The notes below the pieces were generated by a model. It saw nothing but the letters and a program-made list of their open reading frames with translations, was not told where the DNA came from and ran no database searches. This document shows, piece by piece, positions 1-9,329 of a stretch of 64,000 bases of DNA. Position 1 is the first letter of the stretch; each line of letters starts with the position of its first letter. This stretch comes from Notamacropus eugenii (lineage: Eukaryota > Chordata > Mammalia > Diprotodontia > Macropodidae). Made by a program: the position numbers and the translations under genes. The stretch lies in the NCBI RefSeq assembly GCF_028372415.1, contig NC_092875.1:34366817-34430816 (forward strand), in the 5' to 3' direction.

Positions 1-2388
1 CTGTCCATTCATTTTCCAGATGAAGCTCAGAGCTGTGTAGGGAACGGTCTAGCTCACACAGCTACAACATCAGCAGAGGCAAGAATTGAAGTCCCAATTC
101 CGGACTCCAAGGTGGGAGCTCAAATTCATCCCCTTCCACTGCCTCTGCTCTGCACAGCAGGATTCCCTTTGGAGAGAATGCTTCAAAGTATCCAAAGTCA
201 TCAAAAAAGCAGCCAAAATGCTCCCTAAAAACTCCAAAGTCAATCCCTTTCCTGGAACTCACTTCCAGACAGACACATGCATATAGTTTCAAGAGAAATA
301 AGCCATAGTCATACAGGACACTCTCCTGTTTGGTCTAATTAAGTCATGTAAGAACCTTAAATGTTAACTGATCACTCATAGTATCAACACCTTTTTCAAG
401 AATTTGTTTGGGGTTGTTTGTTCTTTGTTACCCTAGGGGAAGGGGGAGAAGGAAGAGCCAAAGTAGGAATGGGAAGGGCAGAAAACCTAGAGAATGTTAC
501 TCCCTCCAGACAGTACCAGATGCTGGGGTGAAGGGGGAAGGGCTGCTCACCAGCACCTTTGGAAGCAGAAGGGATGGCTGGGGAGGGGCGGGGGAGAGGG
601 TGTTGCTGGGGCAGAAGTGGTGTGTAGAGGACAGAGACCTCTAAACTAAGCCTCAGAAATCCTGGTTTAAATCCCATCTCTGCCCTGAATTAGTCTGGGA
701 CCACAGCCAGGATGGCTTTCAGCTTCCACATCGATGAAGATGGATTACAAACAACTATCTAAAAGCGTGGTGGAGTGGAAAACTCTGAGGTTTCAAGCTT
801 AGCTCTGCTCTTTGCTACCTGTTGAGACTTTGAGGGAAGTACTAAATCTCTGTAAAAGAAGAGGGATGGTATCTAAGATGGTAAGAAGACGATATCTAAG
901 CCCTTCCACTCCAAATAAACTTTGGGCAAACCTGATGCCTCAGTTTATCGTTCTACAAAATTAGAGGCTTGAACTAGACAGTCTCTGAGACCCTTTCCAG
1001 TTTTAAATTCTATGATATTGCAACCTCCCAGGGTGGTGTAAACCAGAAAGAAAACCATCCATAAAGGAGAGTTATACCCACATGCCCGGCTTTGAGCAGA
1101 AGGAAAGGAAGGACCAAGGTATGGTGTTGTGAGTAGGAAGGCAGAGACATGAACAGCAGGCAAGTGGGAACAGTGCAGAGAGCACTAAATTCGGAGTCAA
1201 AAGACCTGGGCTTAACTCTTGGTTCTTTTGCTTGCTGCCTTTGTTTCTTTGGATAAATTCTTTCCCCAAGGAGGGCCTTAATTTCAGGTGTTAAAAGATG
1301 TTAGACTAGAAGATCTCTAAGTGCTTCCCATATCTCTTCTCATTTAAACCCAACTCTGTGTGATAAGGAAGGGGAGTATTATCCCCATTTGACAGATAAG
1401 GAAACTCCCACAGCTACTATCCAAAGCTATCTTCCGGATACCAAGTCCAGCGCTCCACCCACTAACTCCACTGCCTTATGTAGATGTATAACACACACAC
1501 AAGGACCATCTCAGGAAGAAAAAAAAAGGGGGAGTGGGGGGTGGATTTTGACCCAAAACTTTCTAATCCAAGGTCAGCACCCTGGCCCTGGTGAGCCTTC
1601 TGCATGGTCAGCCTGACCGACAGCCTTCCTCTAGACAAGCTGGAGGAAACTGAGGCTACCAAGGCCCTCTGTCCTTCCACTGAGATGGTCGTTTGGGGGG
1701 ATGCTCAGGGAGGAGGTCCTTCTTCTCCAGCTCTGGAGGCATGGAATTCTGGCACACGTTAGTTGTCTAAATGAACATCATCTCTCAGGGGAGCCTCAGG
1801 ACAACCCTATGATGAGGGTACCATTTCACAGAGACAAACTGAGGCTCAGGGAGATGAAGGCCCCTCTCCCTCGGCCTCCTCCCAAGAGCCTGGCCCAGGA
1901 GTCCCACCAAAGCTCTCCTGGATGACCGCCTCTCAGCCCCCACCCTCTCCCGAGGGGGCACCCCAGTTAGCAGCAACGTCTCCATTTCACAAAAAGGGGA
2001 AACCGAGGCCCCCAGAGCTGGTGAACATCAAGGGGCCGGCTGTGAAGACTGCCTGGGGACCTCGGACCGTGGGCCGAGTCTGCCTGCCTCAGTCTCCCCA
2101 CCTGTAAAATGGAATCTGCGATAGCACTTGCCCCCTGGAGCAGTCGTGAGGCTCACGGCGGTGACACCTGTCATCGGCGGCTCCCGGTAACGTCTCATCG
2201 GAACTTCGCAGTGAGAGGCGGGTGATGTCACTATTCACGGAGGGGACACCGAGGCCGGAGGAGGCTGCGGTGCCTCCCCGTGGCGCCCCAAACCAGCCCA
2301 GGGTAGCTAAGAGCGCCCCTTCATCTCTCCCCCGCTGCGCACCCCCGGGCGGCCGCGGAGGCTGGGGGCCCTCCTTCTTCCCCGCCTA
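1..2388 (-). other. MAPKAPK5: MAPKAPK5 intron 1 (5' part of the intron)
   Basis: Non-coding. The donor GT is at 2388-2389 (read on the minus strand), directly after the 12-codon first exon, and no acceptor with coding sequence behind it is visible before position 1. The stretch holds several old CORE-SINE (MIR/THER1-type) pieces. Plus-strand ones lie near 610-710, 765-1020 and 1130-1320, recognised by the cues 'cctcagttt', 'tctgtaaaa' and a 'ctttccagttttaaattctatgat' style tail. Minus-strand ones lie near 1335-1475, 1790-1855 and 1975-2050, recognised by 'ccccatttgacagataaggaaac'-like cores. Positions 1-370 show nothing I recognise. GC content rises sharply from about 1900 towards the CpG island. 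That it is intron follows from the exon assignment. Confidence 0.6.
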
Positions 2389-2389
2389 C

Positions 2390-2425
2390 CTTGATGTTCT
2401 TCTCCATCTCCGTGTCCGCGGACAT
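2390..2425 (-). CDS. MAPKAPK5: MAPKAPK5 exon 1 (first 12 codons, partial gene)
   Basis: MAPKAPK5 (PRAK/MK5) is a serine/threonine kinase activated by p38 and ERK3/ERK4 that shuttles between nucleus and cytoplasm. Only its N-terminal exon is in the window; the kinase domain would lie left of position 1. Seen: the ATG at 2425 starts the peptide MSADTEMEKNIK, then a consensus donor AAG|GTAGG at 2390/2389. The human protein, as I know it, begins MSEESDMDKAIK: same 12-residue length, six identities plus conservative D/E and S/T changes, and the same phase-0 junction. It is the first ATG in its frame; the upstream in-frame extension begins only with a GTG. The start has A at -3. Supporting context is a CpG island and the position downstream of ALDH2 on the same strand, as in human. 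Twelve residues are few, so another gene with a similar start cannot be excluded by eye. Confidence 0.7.
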
Positions 2426-2640
2426 GCTCCTCGGCGCGGTCCCCGCGGCCCGGACGCGGCGCGGGCGGCCCCGGCCCCCGGGGGGCGAGGGAGGGCTCGG
2501 GGGCAGCGGGGCCGGGGGCGCTAGGCCGGCGGCGGGCGGGGGCTCCCCTCGGGGCGGCTGCTGCTGCTGCCGCCGGCGCCGCGGCCTCCCCGCCTCATCC
2601 CCGGGCTCCGGGGGCGGAGCGAGGAGAGGGGCCGAGGCCC

Positions 2641-2835
2641 CGCCGCCGCCGCCGCCCGCCCCGCCGCCGCCCGCGCCGCCGCCGCCGCTCAGGCCCGCCG
2701 CGGCCGCCAGCTCCCGCCGCGGAGCCGCCGCCGCCGCCGCCGGGGCCTCCGCCGCCACCGCCGCCGCCGCGATCCCGCTCCGGCTCGGGCTCCCGCTCCT
2801 GCTCCCGATCCCGCCGCCGCCGCCGCCGCCGCCGT
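2641..2835. repeat. Interrupted CCG/CGG trinucleotide tracts in the 5' leader
   Basis: Several uninterrupted CCG runs of roughly 4 to 9 units occur near 2641-2654, 2678-2689, 2724-2741, 2751-2769 and 2811-2835. On the transcribed strand they are CGG runs, probably in the 5' untranslated leader or core promoter of MAPKAPK5. In every frame they read as poly-Ala, poly-Gly, poly-Pro or poly-Arg, which is why long but meaningless open frames appear here. Confidence 0.85.
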
Positions 2836-3144
2836 CGCCTCAGCGCCAGACATCGCCGGGACACCCGCGCCGGGCCGCCCCGCCGCCTGCCCGACCGCCG
2901 CTCCCGGCCCGCCACGCCCAGCCCGCGCCGGGCGACCGCCTGAAGAAGCCTCGAACCCGCCGACGCATGCTGCCCCGGCGCCGGAATTTTCCGAGCCCGC
3001 CCCGAGCCGCGGGGACGCCGAACAGGCGTCCCCGGGACCCGCCCGGCTGCGCGACACCGGCACGGGAGGCCCCCGCCTCGCCTCAGCCTCCGCCCTCCCG
3101 GCGGCCCGCCTGGGGTCCTTCGACAGCTACGGTCTCCGAGATGA

Positions 3145-3152
3145 TGACGTCA
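3145..3152. promoter_or_regulatory. Perfect CRE palindrome (TGACGTCA)
   Basis: The 8-bp full consensus CRE/ATF site lies inside the CpG island, in the longer context gatgaTGACGTCAtta. Full CREs in CpG islands are commonly bound by CREB/ATF1 in many tissues. It is about 720 bp upstream of the MAPKAPK5 start codon, so it is proximal to the promoter or within it. Confidence 0.75.
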
Positions 3153-3243
3153 TTAGAAACCGGAGTGGGCGGGGGAGGGAGGCGGGGGAGGGGGCGGAGC
3201 AACCTGAGACTTTGCAGAGAATGTTCGGAGAGCCTGGAATGCG

Positions 3244-3260
3244 CACGTGTGAGCCACGTG
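3244..3260. promoter_or_regulatory. Two CACGTG E-boxes 11 bp apart
   Basis: Two identical palindromic CACGTG motifs at 3244-3249 and 3255-3260, spaced one helical turn apart (11 bp start to start), at the distal edge of the CpG island. This core is the preferred site of MYC/MAX, USF and TFE/MITF-type bHLH-ZIP factors. Binding is inference. Confidence 0.6.
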
Positions 3261-3289
3261 GGCTGCTGTTCCTGGGCTAGTGGAAACAG

Positions 3290-3635
3290 ACAAGAGCTGA
3301 AAGGGACCGACCATCCCTCATTTCACAGAGGAGGAAACTGAGACCCAAAGGGTAACCAGCAGAGAGAATCCAGAGTGTCCTGGATCCAGGGATGGAAGGA
3401 ACCTCAGTGACCCTCTACCAACCACCACTCATTTTACAAAGGAGGAAATTGAGGCCAAGAGAAATTAAGTGACTATGGAATTCACACAGTCAGAAAATCC
3501 TACTAGAGCTGGAAGAGCCCTCAAAAACCATCCAGACCAACCCCTTCATTTTACCAAAAAAAGCAAGTCCCTGGGAGGCCTTTGACTTGTGAAAGCTCAC
3601 ACAATACCATAGACAAGATTCAAAAGATCCTATCA
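3290..3635 (-). repeat. Fragments of antisense MIR-type SINEs
   Basis: Three successive copies of the antisense CORE-SINE core ('cat-ttt-aca-aag-gag-gaa-a-tga-g' pattern) appear at about 3310-3350, 3425-3470 and 3540-3600. All are old and diverged. No coding potential was seen. Confidence 0.6.
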
Positions 3636-4085
3636 AGTGTCAACAAGCATTTATTAAGCACCTACTGTGTGCTAGGCTCTGTACTAAATTCTGGGGTTAT
3701 AGAAGAAGATCAGATTAGTCCTTCTGGACGAATTCACATTCTAATGGAGGAGAGAACATACAGACCCTCTTTGTACAAATAAGATATATACAGGGTAAGG
3801 TGGAGATAATAGACACAGGGAAGACATTAGCATTTAGAGGGACAAGGAACAATTTTGTTCAGAAGGTGGGGTTTTAGCTGAGACTTGAAGGAAACTAGAG
3901 AGAAGGAAGGAGAATGTTCCAGGCATGAGGGTGGCCACTGAAAATATCTGGATGTGGGAGTCCAAGGCACCTTTAACAGAGAGAATATGGAGGAGAGGAA
4001 GGTGGAAGAAAACTGGAAAAGTAGGAGCAAGGTTATTAGCTTTACAAGCCAAACAAAGGGTTTTATATTTAATTCCAGAGGTAAG
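3636..4085 (-). repeat. Antisense L2-like LINE 3' end
   Basis: Starts with 'caacaagcatttattaagca', the reverse complement of the typical L2 end (…gcttaataaatgcttgttg), followed by 'ctactgtgtgctaggctctg'. It continues through 'gatatatacagggtaaggtggag', 'ttttagctgagacttgaagg' and 'aatgttccaggcatgagg', which recur in the same order at 24088-24700 and 27925-28600. The open frames here are by-products of the repeat. Confidence 0.7.
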
Positions 4086-4290
4086 AGACCTCAGAAGCCA
4101 TCTGGACCAACCCTCCTCATTTGACAAAAAGGAAACTGAGGTTTGAGGGTCTTAAGTGACTTGTCTAAAGTTAGACATCAGCAGAAACAAAATTCAAAAT
4201 GTAGCTCTAGAGAGGAAAGAGAAAAATCAAAGATTATTCCAGAGCAACCTCCTCATTTTGCAGATGAAAACAACCAAGATGAGCAAATTA

Positions 4291-4425
4291 AAGGGGCAGC
4301 GAGGTGGTATATTTGATAGAGTACCAGCCATGGAGTCAGGAGGACTTAAGCTCCAATGTGACCTCAGACACTAGCTGTATGACCCTGGCCAAGTCACTTC
4401 ACCCCAACTGCCTCCAAAAAAAAAG
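4291..4425 (+). repeat. Marsupial tRNA-derived SINE, short form
   Basis: Recognised from 'ggggcagcgaggtggtat', 'agtcaggaggactta', 'ctagctgtatgaccctgg' and 'caagtcactt', ending in an A-rich tail (4413-4421). The same family recurs at 21885, 22136, 37992, 55818 and 62808. Confidence 0.75.
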
Positions 4426-4429
4426 GATG

Positions 4430-5780
4430 TGTTAAATGGCAGAAGTAGGGGTCCAAACCAGCTTTATCATATATCATCTACTTTTAAATTGTAGGACAAA
4501 AGAACTTAGACATCATCTGTCCTAACTCGGCTTTTTTTAACAAAGAGAAACTGAGAGAATGAGAGGAATTTATTCAAGGCATTTCAGCAAGTTAGAGGTG
4601 TAAGCCCTGTCCCAAAGAGCATTGGTATGGGACTCTCCTTATTGGTAGAGATGAAGGACCAGCCCCCTGTATGAGGAAAGAAATGAAGTTGTCCAGAGGT
4701 GAGAGCTTCAGTTTTCAGCTAGTGCCCTTTGAGACTCTCAGAGTGACAGTCTGCTTTGAGTGGAAGGTGGAATTGAAGTTGGCTTCCAGTTTGGGGAGAA
4801 AAGCTAGAAGGAGCCAGCACTACTTTAGGCTGCTAAAGGAACAGATTCTGGGAGGACATGAGAAGAGGAGTCAGTCTCTATCATGCCCCTTTTCCCAGCT
4901 TTCTAATAGAGATTTTGGGGAATTTCTCCTTGGATGAGAACAAAGGCACTCTCTCTTGGTTGATCTGAGTTATCTTGCTCCAAATGGGAGATCTCTTTCC
5001 CTCTATTGTCAGATAGATAGCTTCCTCTGTATAGCATCTCTGATTTCTGTTTGCCTGTAATTTGGATAAATGGGTTTCTTCACTAGTCACTGGGTGGAGC
5101 AGATATCAGATGGGAAAGGAAGACTCTCCCCCACCCCCCACCTCAAGCTCCATATCTAAAGCTTGAGTGGCAAAGCTGGGCACGAAAACCATGGTTCATG
5201 GATAAGGGATAGTATTGATGAACTGAGAATATCAGTGCTAAGAGAGACTGAATAACTTCTCCAAAGATCCTTAATGTCCATGTTGTAGGAGAAAATCCAC
5301 TTCCCTATTCCCTAGCCCTTCCAGTCCTGACCTCCAGTTAGTCTCCTCTCTTTTTTGCTGTGGGAAGAAGTAGAATTTCCAGAGTCTTTAAGCCAGCGTT
5401 CAAGGCATCCTGGCCAAGCCCTGCCAGAAGGACTCTGAACACAAAATGTCAGAGCAGGAAGAGGCCTTGGAGACCATCTATTCTAATCTTCTCATTTTAC
5501 AAAGAAAGAAACAACCCCATGGAGGAGGAGTGACCTGTTCTTCTGACTCCCTACTCCATCCCTTTCATACAGGGAGAAGAAAGATGTGAGTTCCTCCCCA
5601 GTCCACTGGGAATACAGTAAGCAGAAGGGGCACAAAGGGGGATTGCCAGCCTGGGTCTGACAGCACTACTCCAGCTCTCTGGATGCTCTCTCTGCTGACA
5701 AGGTGGGGATGGGGGAATAAGAGGGAAGGTAAAGGTGGGAGGGCATTTGTGGGAGGGGAGGGTTGAAACCACAGTAATAG
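4430..5780. other. Intergenic, mostly unclassified
   Basis: Scraps of antisense MIR core ('ctcattttacaaagaaagaaac' near 5490) and otherwise nothing recognisable. Open frames are short with no family resemblance. Confidence 0.5.
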
Positions 5781-5784
5781 TGGG

Positions 5785-6230
5785 GGGAAAGAGCCTTCAC
5801 AACTTTGCCATTTATCCTTGAGTCAATGGGGACTCATTACAGTTTATAGTGCACAGGATCAGAGCTGTGCCTTAGGAAAATCACCTTAGCACCTGGATGT
5901 AGGATGCACTGGAGTGGGAAGAGAATTGAGACTGGAAAATCAATTAAAATGCTGTTGTAATAACCTAAGGGTACAGTGATGGGTAACTAAGCTGGTGGTT
6001 GTGTGATTGGAGAAACGGGGACATATAGGAGAGAGATTGTGAAAAACAAATAAGGAGAGTTCAGCAAGACATCAGGGTTGTGAACCTGGGTGACCAGGAG
6101 AATGGAAGTGTCCTTGACAGTAATGGTGAAGGTGGGAAGTAGAGAAATTCTGGGGACTGGGGAGAAAATAATGAATTTTGTTTTGGATACATGGGGTTTA
6201 AGATGTCTAGAGAGAGGAGAAAGGCAGCTG
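5785..6230 (-). repeat. Antisense LINE-like fragment (upstream part of the L2-like element)
   Basis: The series 'tcaatggggactcatt', 'gaaaatcaccttagcacctgg', 'gaattgagactgg', 'gttgtaataacct', 'gtgaacctgggtgaccagg', 'acagtaatggtgaagg' and 'ttttggatacatggggttt' is the part of the marsupial L2-like repeat that lies inward of its 3' end. Partial copies occur at 24640-24790 and 28500-28830. Confidence 0.55.
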
Positions 6231-6239
6231 AAGGAAGAA

Positions 6240-6610
6240 GGAAAAGTGTACAGACATCTAGCAGCCTCTCTCATTTTGCAGATGGGAAAATTGAGGCCAG
6301 AGAAGCTAAGTGACTTGACAAAGGCCAAATAAGGTGGTAAGTAAGAGGCAGGATTTTGACTCCAGACTCAGACATTGTGTTTTCTTCTATTAGATGAGGC
6401 TGTTTATCCTCCCAAAGTCAAGGGAGTTGCGGGGGTGGCTTCTTTTACTAAATTCTTTTCCTCAGAGGTTCAGAGCTGGAAAAGGACTAACCCAACACCC
6501 TGAGTTTATAGATAAGGAACCTGACACCAAGAGATTAAATAACTGTACAAGGTCACACAAGTGATTAAGTAGTAGAGCCAAAATTTGAACTCGAGCCCAT
6601 ACTGAGAAAA
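6240..6610 (-). repeat. Two antisense MIR-type SINE fragments
   Basis: The antisense core 'ctcattttgcagatgggaaaattgag' is at 6270-6298 and a second degenerate copy at 6500-6600. A short poly-A run lies at 6606-6617. Confidence 0.6.
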
Positions 6611-6799
6611 AAAAAAAATCACATCTCTGTCAAGCGCCCTCTCCCCTTCCACACATGCTAAGAAACAAAGCAACCCTGAGGTTTTGTTCATGAGGGATGG
6701 ATGAGCCTGGCAGGAAGTTAAGGAGTGATTTACTTCTCCTCCAAAGCAAAAGCAGGTTCCTTTCCTCCTCCCTGGGGCCAAAGAGACAAGTCTTAGCCA

Positions 6800-7085
6800 G
6801 GCTCATTTATAATTCTTTTAAAAGTCTACTTACGGTGCACATTTTCAGAGCCAGCCAGTAATGCTGCCTTTAGGGATACAATCCCCAAATCAAAATCCTG
6901 TTAATTGCCTTGAGCAGAGCTGGGAGACGTGATGCCTTGCATAACAACAAAGCATCTCTTTATAACCACTGCAACTTCACCCCTTTCTAAGCAACAACAT
7001 CACAATTAAAGAAAAAAAAACTCTTCTACTCAAGTATGTTCTTCCCAGAGCTAGATATAAGGCAAGTACCTGGGAGAGAGTCACT
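6800..7085. other. Non-repetitive intergenic block
   Basis: No repeat family recognised. AT-rich words such as 'ttaattgcc' and 'catttataattc' and balanced composition differ from the surrounding SINE remnants. No open frame of note. It could be conserved regulatory sequence, but that needs an alignment. Confidence 0.3.
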
Positions 7086-7189
7086 AATGAGCCTTTGCCA
7101 CAGAGGCAAAGGGGAGGCCTGAACTGGAAACCCTCTGAGGGTCTCTGACTGGCTAATGTGCCTGCCTCCTATGACATGTATTCAGAAAA

Positions 7190-7316
7190 TGATCAGCAAG
7201 GTCGGTATTAGGCCTAGCTCAGCCACTAGTCGCTTGTGTTATTTTGGGTAAGACACATCACTTTTCTTGGCCTCAGTTTTTTAATCTGTAAATTGAATGG
7301 ATTGCACTAGTGAAGC
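7190..7316 (+). repeat. CORE-SINE (MIR/THER1-type) body adjoining the minisatellite
   Basis: Contains 'cacttttcttggcctcagttttttaatctgtaaattgaatggattgcactag', the classic MIR/THER1 core in the sense direction. The next expected part of such a SINE is a tail like 'ggtcccttccagctctgacattct', and exactly that word is the unit of the array that follows. Confidence 0.7.
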
Positions 7317-8232
7317 AGGTTCCCTCCTAACTCTGACATTCTCTTGTCTTAGGTTCTTGTATCCCTGCTCTGACTTCCTGTGTTCTCAGGCCCCTCTTGG
7401 CTTTGATATTCCCTTTTATAAGGTCTCTCCTACCTTTGACATTCTGGGTTCCAAGATCCCTCCCAACTCTGACATTCTGGGTTCTAAAACCCCTTCCAGC
7501 TCTAATAATCTGAGTTCTGAGGGCCCTCCCAGCTCTGACATTCTGGTTCTAAGGGATCTCCCAGCTCTGACATTCTGGTTCTAAGGAATCTCCCAGCTCT
7601 GACATTATGGTTCTAAGGGATCTCCCAGCTCTGACATTCTGGGTTCCAAGATCCCTCCCAACTCTGACATTCTGGGTTCTAAAACCCCTTCCAGCTCTAA
7701 TAATCTGAGTTCTGAGGGCCCTCCCAGCTCTGACATTCTGGTTCTAAAGGATCTCCCAGCTCTGACATTCTGGGTTCTAAAGGCCCTCCCAGCTCTGACA
7801 TTCTGGGTTCTAAAGGCCCTCCCAGCTCTGACATTCTGGGTTCTAAAGGCCCTCCCAGCTCTGACATTCTGGGTTCTAAAGGCCCTCCCAGCTCTGACAT
7901 TCTGGGTTCTAAAGGCCCTCCCAGCTCTGACATTCTGGGTTCTAAAGGCCCTCCCAGCTCTGACATTCTGGGTTCTAAAGGCCCTCCCAGCTCTGACATT
8001 CTGGGTTCTAAAGGCCCTCCCAGCTCTGACATTCTGGGTTCTAAAGGCCCTCCCAGCTCTGACATTCTGGGTTCTAAAGGCCCTCCCAGCTCTGACATTC
8101 TGGGTTCTAAAGGCCCTCCCAGCTCTGACATTCTGGGCTCTACGGGCCCTCCCAGCCCTGACATTCTGGGTTCTAAAGGCCCTCCCAGCTCTGACATTCT
8201 GGGCTCTACGGGCCCTCCCAGCACTGATATCC
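7317..8232. repeat. 33-bp minisatellite with a 195-bp higher-order duplication
   Basis: About 27 tandem units of 31-33 bp, built on 'cctcccagctctgacattct' plus 'gggttctaaagg'. Units at the left end (7317-7445) are strongly diverged. The middle contains a six-unit block at 7446-7640 repeated almost unchanged at 7641-7835 (195-bp shift). From about 7770 to 8140 there are roughly eleven nearly identical 33-bp units. Because 33 is divisible by three, the array is open on both strands; the minus frame repeats the 11-residue word LGGPLEPRMSE. It is intergenic with no promoter or splice context, so I regard it as non-coding. Confidence 0.95.
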
Positions 8233-8543
8233 TTTGTGCTATAATTTTAAGATTATGTAACTGGATAAAGAACTAGGAAAGATATTAGAAAGACTTGGAT
8301 TCAAGTACTCCTTCTAACAAAAATGCTGGCTTATGTGAAACATGGCCAAGTACTTCTGCAGTCTGTGTCCCTGGTGGCCCTCTAAACAGTAAGAGAGAGA
8401 GCAGATACTGATCCGCTCGTCTACACTGTAAAACAGAGTTCCTCCCTAAGAGAACATCAAATCACAAGCCTAGTTAGACTATATAGAAATATAAATATAT
8501 ACATTTCAATCAATTAATCACTATTTATTATATATACATGTAG

Positions 8544-8557
8544 GTATATACACACAC

Positions 8558-8608
<51 letters not shown>
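8544..8608. repeat. (CA)n/(TG)n microsatellite
   Basis: A short TA/CA run switches into about 23 TG units, ending in tatata. Confidence 0.95.
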
Positions 8609-8669
8609 CATAGATGCTTTTAAATGACGGGAGAAGGAAATAAAACCTAAAAAGGAAAATGACAAATGC

Positions 8670-9325
8670 TCTAGGAACTGGGGGAAACCAGGCACACTAA
8701 TGCACGCTGGTAAAACTGCGAATTTGTCCATCTGTTCTGAAAAACAATTCAGAACTAAGCCCCAGGAGTTACTAAATAGCTCATACCCTTTGACCTGGCA
8801 ATACCACTTCTACACCCAAAAAAAGATCAAATGAAGGAAAATGTCCTTTTTATATAAAAATATTTATAGCAACTCTTTTTGTAGTGGCACAGAACTGAAA
8901 ACCAAGAGGATGCGTATCAAATGGGGAAGAGTTTATGACGCAGGGGTGTCATGTGTTACTACTGTACTGTAAGGTTTCAGAGAAACTGATAAAACTTGTA
9001 TCAACTATTGCAAAGTAAAGTGAGTAGAAGCAAGAGAATTTAAACAAAAATAGCTTTGAAAGATGCAAGAACCATGATCAACAAAATGCCAACCACCATT
9101 CCAGAAGATTCAAGATAAAACAAGCTACTTACCTCCTGACAAAGAAGTGAAGGGCTCAGAGTGTAGGCTGAGTTATACGTTTTGGGGGATATGGCCAGTG
9201 TGGACTCTCTTTTGCTTAAGTACTCATATTTATTACAAGGTTTTTATATTTATTTTTATTCATTTGGGGGGAGCGGAAGAAGATGGGAGGGAGAGAAAAT
9301 ATATTTTGTTTGTTGAGAAAATTTT
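8670..9325 (+). repeat. Old truncated L1 3' end
   Basis: Diverged copy of the L1 ORF2 C-terminal and 3' region. Diagnostic words are 'cctttgacctggcaataccacttctac', 'aaaaatatttatagcaactcttttt' and 'accaagaggatgcgtatcaaatgggg', which align in order with the better-preserved L1 at 23400-23560. Many stops; no intact ORF2. Confidence 0.8.
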
Positions 9326-9329
9326 AATT

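Larger units (their letters stand above)
2210..3260 (-). promoter_or_regulatory. MAPKAPK5: CpG island promoter of MAPKAPK5
   Basis: Very high G+C with abundant CpG over about 1 kb, ending abruptly near 3260 where the sequence becomes ordinary AT-richer intergenic DNA. It contains repeated CCG tracts (2641-2835), GC boxes such as those around 3168-3200 (GGGCGGGGG, GGGGGCGGAG), a perfect CRE palindrome (3145-3152) and two CACGTG E-boxes (3244-3249, 3255-3260). No TATA box is evident. The first coding exon sits at its downstream edge, so transcription probably starts somewhere between 2450 and 3150. A divergent plus-strand transcript (human has MAPKAPK5-AS1 here) is possible but nothing in the sequence proves it. 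Confidence 0.8.

Noticed and set aside
2391..3341. 316-codon plus-strand open frame rich in Pro/Arg/Ala across the CpG island
   Set aside because: Stop codons are rare in 80% GC DNA; the frame is made of CCG-repeat products, has no domain and overlaps the MAPKAPK5 promoter on the other strand.
3582..3782. Recurrent peptide words such as NKHLLSTYCVLG in many open frames
   Set aside because: They are translations of antisense L2-like ends (caacaagcatttattaagc...) that occur all over the window.
7317..8232. Possible CRISPR array or coding tandem repeat
   Set aside because: The units abut without unique spacers, and the host is a mammal; it is a minisatellite.
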